Below, in pieces: positions 10,701 to 13,723 of a stretch of 13,723 bases of DNA (positions are counted from its first letter, which is position 1; each line of letters begins with the position of its first letter). The stretch lies in contig NZ_OMWA01000035.1 in the NCBI RefSeq assembly GCF_900314615.1, positions 1-13,723 on the forward strand, given 5' to 3'. The notes under the pieces were generated by a model that had not been told where the DNA came from, did not search any database, and saw only the letters and a program-made list of their open reading frames with translations. Source of the stretch: an uncultured Methanobrevibacter sp. GTDB lineage: Archaea; Methanobacteriota; Methanobacteria; Methanobacteriales; Methanobacteriaceae. Made by a program: the position numbers and the translations under genes.

Positions 10701-13700
10701 TGTATATTGACGGCAGCGGAACATTTACAGTTCCAAGTAAAAACTTCAAACCTGGTAAATATGAAATCAAAGTTTATAAAATTGAAACTGATGACTATAA
10801 TGAAGCATACGGCTATGCTAATTTAACAGTTAATGAAAATATCGGAATTTTCAACCTATCTAACGATACTATTTATTATGGTGAAAATGCAACTGTTCGT
10901 GTGAAAGTTCCAGAAAATGCATATGGAAACATTACCTACACAGTATACGATTCCCAAATGAATATTGTTTACACTACCACACAGTCCTGTCTCGAAGAAC
11001 TTGTTGTTCCTAATTTGTATGTTGTAGACAATGTTGGAAAATATATGGTCACAGGTAAATTTGAAGGAGATTCCTACTACACCAATAAATCCGTAGTCTA
11101 TTCTGGCGTAGTATTAGTCATTCCAAAAACTGTAGAATTAAACATTACTGTATCCAATATAACCTATGGCGAAAATGCAGTAGTTACTGTTGGTGCAGAT
11201 GCTGACGGCGAATATCTCGTTTATGTCGGTAATGAAACTTATAAAGTTAATGTTGTAAACGGTACCGGAAACGTTTCCGTTTCTGATTTAATTGTCGGAA
11301 GTTATAATGTTAATGCATCAGCTATTGACGGCAATTACACCGCATTCAATGAAACAGCATTTGAAGTAACTCCTAAATCCGTTTCCATCGAAATTTCAGT
11401 TGAAAACATAACATATGGAGAAGATGCAATCATTACAGTTAAAGCTGACGCTGACGGTGAATATCTCGCTTATGTAGGAAATAAAACCTATACCATCACT
11501 GTTAAAAACGGTAAAGGAAATGTATCTGTTTCTGACTTGACTGCAAGAAAATATAATGTTAACGTGACTGCTATTGACGGCAATTACACCGGATTTAATG
11601 AAACAGTATTTGAAGTAGTTCCTAAACCTGTTTCAGTCATTGTTTCTGTTGAAGATATTTTCATTGATGATAATGCTGTTGTTTTAGTTAAAGGAGAAGT
11701 TGATGGCGAATATATTGTAAATATATATGATGAGAATTACACTGTAAACGTTGCTGACGGTGAAGGAAGCATTGATATTAGTAATTTGAATGTTGATAAA
11801 GGCATTTTGGTTTCAGTAACAATTGCTGACGGTAACTACAGCACATATAATACCACAACATTCAATGTAAATAAACATGACACTCCAATTGAATTGGATA
11901 TCCAAACCGGAGAAAACAATGTGACAATGACTGTTAGTGTTAATGATACTGCAACAGGTCTTGTCAAATTCCAAGTTAGCGGTGAAGAGGAATACTCACT
12001 TTATGTCGATGTGGTGAACGGTAAAGCAGTTCTTGAAGATATTCTTGATACCGGTGATTACAGAGTTATCGTAACCTATATGGGAGATAACAGATTTAAT
12101 ACCAACATTACTTCCGAAGAGTTCACTCTCAAAGGCCACATTAAGAAAGATACTCCTATTACTGCTGATTCTAAAGTGAATGGATACAGAGTTACATTAA
12201 CTGTTAAAGTTGATGAAAACGCTACAGGATTTGTAAGATTGACCGTTGGAGGTACTGTTGCTAATATTGAAGTAGTTGACGGTGTTGCAACATTAACAAC
12301 TAGTCTGATGCCAAACAGTTACACTGTTGATGTAACTTACCTTGGTGATGACAACTACAATACCAACAGCACTATAGAGACATTTACCGTTACAGAAATT
12401 TCCAAGGAAAATACCACAATTGATCTTAACATTGATGTTTATGAAGACACTGCTCTGGTTATGGTTGATATAAATGAAGCTGCAACCGGACTGGTTAAAT
12501 TCTATATGGTAGGTAAAGAAAGCGGTGAAGAATATACAATGTACATGGATGTTATAGACGGTCATGTAGAAACCTTAACTAACAGCATCGAACCTGGAAA
12601 CTACACCGTAGTTGCAACATACATGGGAGACTCAGTATTCAACACTAACACTACATCCAAAAACGTTGAAATCCTCGGACATCTCATGAAAGACACTCCA
12701 ATCGACGTAGAAGTTGAAACCAATGCAAACAGAGTTACATTAACTGTTAAAGTTAATGAAAACGCTACCGGATTTGTTGAAGTCAAATCTGGCGTAAGCG
12801 TATCCAATATCGCATTAGAAAATGGTGAAGCTACATTAACAATCACCTTGCCTTACGGAAGCTACACCTTGGATGTAACTTACCTTGGTGATTACAATTA
12901 CAATAAAAACTCCACCAAAGCGGAATTCACACTTGTAGAACCTGCTAAGGAAAATACTCCAATTTCATTAGATGTTGTGAGTGAAGAAAACAATGTAGTA
13001 ATGACAGTTACAGTAAATGAAGCTGCAACCGGCCTTATCAAATTCCAAGTAACCGGCGAAGAAGAATACACTCTCTATGCCGATGTTGTCAATGGTGAAG
13101 CGGTTCTTGAAGATATTCTTGAAACCGGCGATTACACAGTAATTGCAACATACATGGGAGACAGCAGATTCAACACCAATATTACATCTCAAGAATTCAC
13201 TATCGAAGGCCACATTAAGAAGGATACTCCAATCACAGCATCTGCTGTTGTGAATGGTAACAGAGTTACATTAACTGTAAATGTTGATGAAAACGCTACA
13301 GGATTTGTAAAACTAACTGTTGGAGGAACTGTTACCAATATTGAAGTAGAAGATGGTGTCGCAACACTAACAACCGTATTGGTACCAAACAGTTACTTTG
13401 TAGATGTAACTTACCTTGGTGATGACAACTACAATATGAACAAAACCTCCGTGACATTCACTATAACTGATGTCGCCAAGAAAAACACCAATATTGATCT
13501 TAACATTGATGTTTATGAAGACACCGCTCTGGTTATGGTTGATTTAAATAAAGCCGCAACCGGACTGGTTAAATTCTATATGGTAGGTAAAGAAAGCGGT
13601 GAAGAATATACAATGTACATGGACGTTATAGACGGCCATGTGGAAACCTTTACCAACAGCATCGAACCTGGAAACTACACCGTAGTTGCAACATACATGG

Positions 13701-13723
13701 GAGACTCAGTATTCAACACCAAC
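1715..13723 (+). CDS. Giant secreted adhesin-like protein with beta-helix and Ig-like modules (3' end outside window)
   Basis: One uninterrupted frame of 4003 codons runs from the ATG at 1715 to the last base, so the real protein is longer. Residues 1-25 are a signal peptide; 26-103 an acidic Ser/Asp/Glu-rich linker. Six right-handed beta-helix modules (residues about 112-328, 402-665, 869-1240, 1619-1842, 1927-2252, 2435-2786) each open with an E/D-(T/D/N)-L-x-x-A-(I/V/M) motif, four of them followed by a V-x-x-GTY strand. Ig-like domains lie between them and fill 2787 to the end, many with the N-I-T-Y-G-E strand and G-x-Y-x-V endings. Cysteines are almost confined to the helices and absent after 3092. 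N-X-S/T sites are plentiful. This is the architecture of methanogen 'adhesin-like proteins', thought to act in cell-surface attachment; ligand unknown. No enzyme motif is seen. The anchor must lie in the missing C-terminus. Codon use looks the same throughout, with no frameshift. Confidence 0.93.
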   Translation, partial: MKKKTIGILLIILVLFISIGAISAADANETLMEEVSDTEIAVTSVAVDEDNAISPESESGGDVEINVTDSRDEKSISNEVKVTSKSNEVLSASNDDVLKADTDCFWWAENNEWFEDLRDAMDHIKDSSSKTGTIYVNGGTYTELDKGTCGDIYIHFTSAATITIQPFDGQQVIFDGTKEKNNYLFWLSHKDLKVTFNNIIFKKGHATADGGAIEVTNAQVTLNNCILTENEALDYGGAISVDGGTFIANNCQFLNNWAEDDGGAISCEDDGTVVLNNCYFEGNKKIKDGVEEENDFGNEGGESGTWTFNDCRFKGHGSLEIEVDAPAKSVEITPDIEYGKEEVNYAVLYKNGKEYARTACNDGDTATFSDLEPGTYTVYMMKNYEKRYAYSGNEFTIIEPNFVLDDKDVFETLSAAVNAIPNGGSGVITVEAGTYNDTDNFNIVISNKIVTIMPKDTESLIPVTFSALYENYLLHVAGSNAQLILEDITITGKFSMYALYINSDLECSITDCEFNNIKNSQNQPGTPINAQNSKLEINGTTFELNGQISLMNTVVTIDDCHFTNNTGRQGGAINANPSSDLTVTNSEFTRNDATTEGGAIYATNLKIEDTTFMLNTAETGGAVYITDSSDRLVNITSCVFDSNIATNQRNIYSKSLTRKINLEFNEYDLDLAMNEKDASYGSEYILNGKFDWGSNLNNTFTLLSGTIDDENAFGDLLTVEDNKFNINLGVLTGGTHELAMEGMYTQGDSNDHFYTHMYYSDLNGNEFYLTNPAYLKVVIAKAKILLNLEVKNVLIPEIPVLNLYANWDNNYTIFIGNKYYKLEVVNGKGSMQLTGLDLGNYSVVAMRDADENFDLAMNFTTFSVSKTYSNFLVVSTNVEYDTLAQAVANSGNEDTIYVKNGTYKDTKVVISNKTLDIIALETVVFDAQGGDANFIIVNENAEVYIYGIAFRGIHNRNTNYGAIVNHGDLSLDSCNFTDNKITKTSFAGNGGAAIFSDGESLEIDNCNFINNVAPLKVSTAAVTSLGYEDISITDSKFINNTAREGGAVHFKNIAQFESAIYSCDFEQNTAVKGSAIYVGNNSRYASVSLSNFIKNNIKNSLGEKAQLEGGVIYVNGNTTEVTIDIGLSNFENNANKDVDGGVLCLDGSSNAFIEGCTFNNNSGKLGSAILIKNPNNEKLTLIIDSSSFTDNHATTGAVATSPKVIALIEECIFMNNTGENRHVYSNGFTVAHDTVFEITNANLKASTVSYGNDSIIKGTADPGVNIYTLANLTVDGENVTAEIKNNAFTYNAGVLNHGKHTAVLNNIVDMNNNTYLMDSISVTFKVNRIGIELNVSVDNITYGETLKVVETLPSTASGRISYQLNGKEYTKDELESLKLDAGKYTLVATYNNDDYAPSSSTINFEVYKANPTISVEDVEVEDNGTVIVNIKTNVPSIYTIEIGDYKTDKYVNGSRAVEIDEIFEPGTYTIKVTSQERVNYKSNSTEATLKVTKNIPVVTLSASNKVTSPNEAIVGVSAPENAVGNITYTITDSNKNIVKTLTQSCRDDLIVSDLDDGDYEINAVFEGDDLYYSTSNIKMAPLSIMRSVNNEDIRTSEEDEYDEEYYYPFIYQEDEDSDYEYYETLEEAIDAASLMGGIITVRGGTYYYEDGNAGIDIEGEAEITIRAFAGEEVIFDCQHESDFLYLTYDTEVEIIEAAPPIPIIYTTEGPTITLENITVINGYANSDGGVIEMDAGSLTLLNCNFYNNEAEYGGVIYIGSLTSDQDADVIAYNTTFINNIARSEGGAIYISEGLEQFVSASFYACTFLDNYQGEDDERTMNYFAGDAADEIVKKACIFNAKDTVKWSMDKINQTVTVIGTSTDIFDSIVLLYFDHIPLYSIYNNGSQTFNVTFEDVMGGNYTIGVMNDHDLNTYIFKDASFEMRVPNFIISADEVYENLTDAIGNVTDNGIIYANANYHIDENMEIDISKSFTLTNFRDRVVVFDGNSTNWFFTVAEGCNVVIENIEFVDGGIKDHASIENYGSLTLKNCSFTGFETETIIYNSGSLNITDGVFSLNSINNAIVLNNGKLFIDGAEFSSNVINTNSVVYNNGNAEIVASNFTENINNGNGGAIYNKKSLTIKDTVFNENEGINGGAVYNEGTLEVLNSTFEDNTANGYGGAIFNDGEANIANSSFSGGFSEKDGGAIYNNNILIVNNSTLVANTATGNGGAIYNNKTLKLTKSFFGINFAYEYANIYNAGDVQDFRDNTFDFYDVILYVPDGEYGIPTTITGTLDPQFNMDLQLTLPGFVNYKDANVTITDGIFEYNTGVLPKGAYDVILNEVIYDKNGNVYYGESIRDRLIVNKANVYINLTVEDIILKNSDIGTPVLKINASKNGTFQLLFNNRLSTFTIADSQAEITLDSVGEGNYSVMVVREGDENYNDAANGTTFTVSEYLGNFIVNSTGGKFDTLAEAINNSTAEDIIYVMEGTYSGFGYAAGNIVGKKLTIIALGDVVFDQSTTNLGFINTTGDSDITICNAVFTGFKTNYKNAVFFNRGNLTLDGCAFANNTLGEDSDTIEFKAFIYNEGNLNIVNSEFYDNNIYHTYLVTSKSDIIINESTFENNTIDSWGRLINITNANSAKIISTEFVENTLGSGEAIFVEKCNDVLINAEFYDNTKGEGIFARDNSKLNIENSIFTGNAFSRIIESWNNVQNSISGCTFTNNTGYYIVLSEDKNLSVSESTFLSNTLSDNPHSGESTLFIGSDVNASVNGCVFAENKGGDCRNIYSENPNVNITHTTFDTENVDYAVSDIDYGKTETINGTIDIGTNFDFNVNLNINNKVYPVKVTNNKFTYTLSNLTGGDYDVVLTAQDRDSNTFVFNQITKTFTVNRIDPGLKVTISNITQGEKLEVNAELINNATDKILYQLDGKWYNKTQLENLTLTHGNYLVAASYGGNKNYYPVGIPVYVEVYKTTPNITVSDAEANYGEDIEINVKVDVADYYTVFINDSYDDAVSLYIDGSGTFTVPSKNFKPGKYEIKVYKIETDDYNEAYGYANLTVNENIGIFNLSNDTIYYGENATVRVKVPENAYGNITYTVYDSQMNIVYTTTQSCLEELVVPNLYVVDNVGKYMVTGKFEGDSYYTNKSVVYSGVVLVIPKTVELNITVSNITYGENAVVTVGADADGEYLVYVGNETYKVNVVNGTGNVSVSDLIVGSYNVNASAIDGNYTAFNETAFEVTPKSVSIEISVENITYGEDAIITVKADADGEYLAYVGNKTYTITVKNGKGNVSVSDLTARKYNVNVTAIDGNYTGFNETVFEVVPKPVSVIVSVEDIFIDDNAVVLVKGEVDGEYIVNIYDENYTVNVADGEGSIDISNLNVDKGILVSVTIADGNYSTYNTTTFNVNKHDTPIELDIQTGENNVTMTVSVNDTATGLVKFQVSGEEEYSLYVDVVNGKAVLEDILDTGDYRVIVTYMGDNRFNTNITSEEFTLKGHIKKDTPITADSKVNGYRVTLTVKVDENATGFVRLTVGGTVANIEVVDGVATLTTSLMPNSYTVDVTYLGDDNYNTNSTIETFTVTEISKENTTIDLNIDVYEDTALVMVDINEAATGLVKFYMVGKESGEEYTMYMDVIDGHVETLTNSIEPGNYTVVATYMGDSVFNTNTTSKNVEILGHLMKDTPIDVEVETNANRVTLTVKVNENATGFVEVKSGVSVSNIALENGEATLTITLPYGSYTLDVTYLGDYNYNKNSTKAEFTLVEPAKENTPISLDVVSEENNVVMTVTVNEAATGLIKFQVTGEEEYTLYADVVNGEAVLEDILETGDYTVIATYMGDSRFNTNITSQEFTIEGHIKKDTPITASAVVNGNRVTLTVNVDENATGFVKLTVGGTVTNIEVEDGVATLTTVLVPNSYFVDVTYLGDDNYNMNKTSVTFTITDVAKKNTNIDLNIDVYEDTALVMVDLNKAATGLVKFYMVGKESGEEYTMYMDVIDGHVETFTNSIEPGNYTVVATYMGDSVFNTN
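2048..2698 (+). other. Beta-helix module 1
   Basis: Residues 112-328. The cap region FEDLRDAM is followed by GTIYVNGGTY. GGAI occurs at 210, 236 and 262, an exact 26-residue spacing, alternating with N-N-C or N-D-C turns at C225, C251, C278 and C311. An acidic insertion (KKIKDGVEEEND) interrupts the last coil. Confidence 0.75.
2918..3709 (+). other. Beta-helix module 2
   Basis: Residues 402-665. It starts VFETLSAAV and GVITVEAGTY. The last three coils are the clearest: FTNN-GGAI, FTRN-GGAI and FMLN-GGAV, with GGA at 570, 597 and 620. The first half is looser, with degenerate coils. Confidence 0.75.
4319..5434 (+). other. Beta-helix module 3
   Basis: Residues 869-1240, the longest of the six. 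It starts EYDTLAQAV and TIYVKNGTY. GGA/GGV positions include 990, 1045, 1109 and 1140, with variants GSAI at 1073 and 1166 and TGAV at 1196. Coils vary in length, and several N-C-x-F turns remain (C974, C1006, C1156). Confidence 0.75.
5435..6481 (+). repeat. Four-Ig cassette, first copy
   Basis: Residues about 1241-1589 form four Ig-like domains. Their internal markers are TFKVNRI, NITYGE, YQLNGKEY, FEVYKANPTI and TQSC. The same markers in the same order occur at 10073-11128 (TFTVNRI, NITQGE, YQLDGKWY, VEVYKTTPNI, TQSC). This is the strongest single proof of the large duplication. Confidence 0.75.
6482..6568 (+). other. Acidic, tyrosine-rich linker between the two large copies
   Basis: Residues about 1590-1618 are dominated by Glu, Asp and Tyr, with only one basic residue and no repeat pattern. 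The stretch sits exactly at the junction of the two composite units, in the place that the longer acidic N-terminal linker (26-103) occupies before the first copy. It is likely a flexible hinge. Confidence 0.65.
6569..7240 (+). other. Beta-helix module 4
   Basis: Residues 1619-1842. It starts YYETLEEAI and GIITVRGGTY. GGV/GGA coils begin at 1728, 1753 and 1785, each preceded by a buried-looking aromatic turn (NCNFYNN, TTFINN). The module ends in acidic sequence around 1812-1830. Confidence 0.75.
7493..8470 (+). other. Beta-helix module 5, the most regular
   Basis: Residues 1927-2252. It starts EVYENLTDAI. Five successive coils carry GGAI/GGAV at 2110, 2134, 2159, 2184 and 2209, a spacing of 24-25 residues, with F-x-x-N or close variants about 8-12 residues before most of them. 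Many coils continue Y-N-x-G or I-Y-N, giving an Asn ladder on the helix surface. This is the least diverged coil array in the protein. Confidence 0.8.
9017..10072 (+). other. Beta-helix module 6, degenerate
   Basis: Residues 2435-2786. It starts KFDTLAEAI and IIYVMEGTY. Coils keep the F-x-x-N turns (FANN, FYDN, FENN, FTNN, FAEN), but the GGA motif has been lost or altered (SGEAIF near 2635, GEGIF near 2660). It is therefore the most eroded of the six helices. Confidence 0.7.
10073..11128 (+). repeat. Four-Ig cassette, second copy
   Basis: Residues about 2787-3138 are the counterpart of 5435-6481 (offset near 1543-1547 residues). The two TQSC cysteines, C1545 and C3092, fall at the same place in the fourth domain. 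Confidence 0.75.
11132..11878 (+). repeat. Three tandem 83-residue Ig repeats (249 bp each)
   Basis: Copies occupy 11132-11380, 11381-11629 and 11630-11878 (residues 3140-3222, 3223-3305, 3306-3388). Each carries the markers V-x-N-I-T-Y-G-E, DADGEY, V-G-N-x-T-Y, V-N/K-N-G and AIDGNYT. Copies 1 and 2 are close to each other. Copy 3 has exactly the same length but has diverged (DIFIDDN in place of NITYGEN, EVDGEY, IADGNYS). Confidence 0.85.
11879..12952 (+). repeat. 1074-bp higher-order Ig repeat, copy 1 (four Ig units)
   Basis: Residues 3389-3746 consist of four Ig-like units of 90, 87, 94 and 87 residues. Each starts (D/N)-T-(P/T)-I and contains A-T-G and G-x-Y-x-V. Units 1 and 3 are a long type (F-x-V/M-x-G with EEY insertion, TYMGD) and units 2 and 4 a short type (RVTLTV, TYLGD). 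An original long-short pair has thus been doubled, then doubled again. Confidence 0.88.
12953..13723 (+). repeat. 1074-bp higher-order Ig repeat, copy 2 (cut by window end)
   Basis: Residues 3747-4003 repeat units 1, 2 and most of 3 of the previous copy at an exact offset of 358 residues with no indel. Nucleotide identity by hand count is about 78% for unit 1 and 79% for unit 2, but about 96% for unit 3 (ten differences over 229 bases). The array evidently continues beyond the window. Confidence 0.88.

Larger units (their letters stand above)
6542..11119 (+). repeat. Second copy of the large composite unit (residues about 1610-3135)
   Basis: The order of modules is the same as in 2024-6484: beta-helix 4, Ig, beta-helix 5, two Ig, beta-helix 6, four Ig. 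The match is at protein level only, and hand alignment shows clear similarity mainly at module junctions and Ig domains. Beta-helix coils have drifted freely in number. Confidence 0.75.

Noticed and set aside
12293..13213. Several minus-strand open frames of 81-90 codons
   Set aside because: They are antisense to the Ig repeats, recur because the repeats recur, and have no gene features of their own.
11132..13723. Regular DNA repeats that might suggest a CRISPR array or satellite
   Set aside because: Period lengths are multiples of three, the frame stays open, and variation follows codon positions, so these are protein domain repeats.
1715..13723. Possibility that the long frame is several adhesin genes fused by assembly
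   Set aside because: There is one signal peptide, no internal start signals or stops, and consistent codon use and module junctions throughout; only resequencing could exclude it fully.

Overview
The window looks like the chromosome of a gut methanogen of the Methanobrevibacter/Methanosphaera type (Methanobacteriales). The evidence is the low G+C content, heavy use of ATA and AGA codons, archaeal-looking TATA-like and GAGGT signals, and above all one giant secreted 'adhesin-like protein' of the modular kind known in numbers from Methanobrevibacter smithii and M. ruminantium. Genus is inferred from this style, not from a marker gene.

Layout: bases 1-245 are AT-rich and hold no convincing gene, only possible T-rich termination signals. 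Bases 246-1477 carry two tandem paralogous TetR-family repressor genes on the minus strand, 20 bp apart and probably one transcript. Bases 1478-1714 form a divergent control region with two copies of a 16-base TetR-type operator-like motif, TATA-like boxes for both directions, and a GAGGT ribosome binding site for the rightward gene. From 1715 to the last base the plus strand is a single open reading frame of 4003 codons. I translated it by hand through the whole window and met no stop; its C-terminus lies outside.

The giant protein has a signal peptide, an acidic linker, and then six right-handed beta-helix modules separated by Ig-like modules. The beta-helix repeats use FxxN and GGA[I/L/V] tetrapeptides like those of chlamydial polymorphic membrane proteins. 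Module order and local motifs show that residues about 104-1590 and about 1610-3135 are two diverged copies of the same composite (helix - Ig - helix - Ig - helix - four Ig). The second copy is followed by three 83-residue Ig repeats. After these comes a 358-residue (1074 bp) higher-order repeat of four Ig units, of which one full copy and about 70% of a second are visible. The last 230 bases of the window are far more alike between the two copies (about 96%) than the preceding parts (about 78%), which points to recent recombination or gene conversion.

Working model: the protein is exported, possibly glycosylated at its many N-X-S/T sites, and extends from the cell as a long stalk (Ig repeats) with binding surfaces (beta-helices). 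The adjacent TetR pair probably controls itself and may control the adhesin through the shared intergenic region. No mobile element, RNA gene or CRISPR array was seen.
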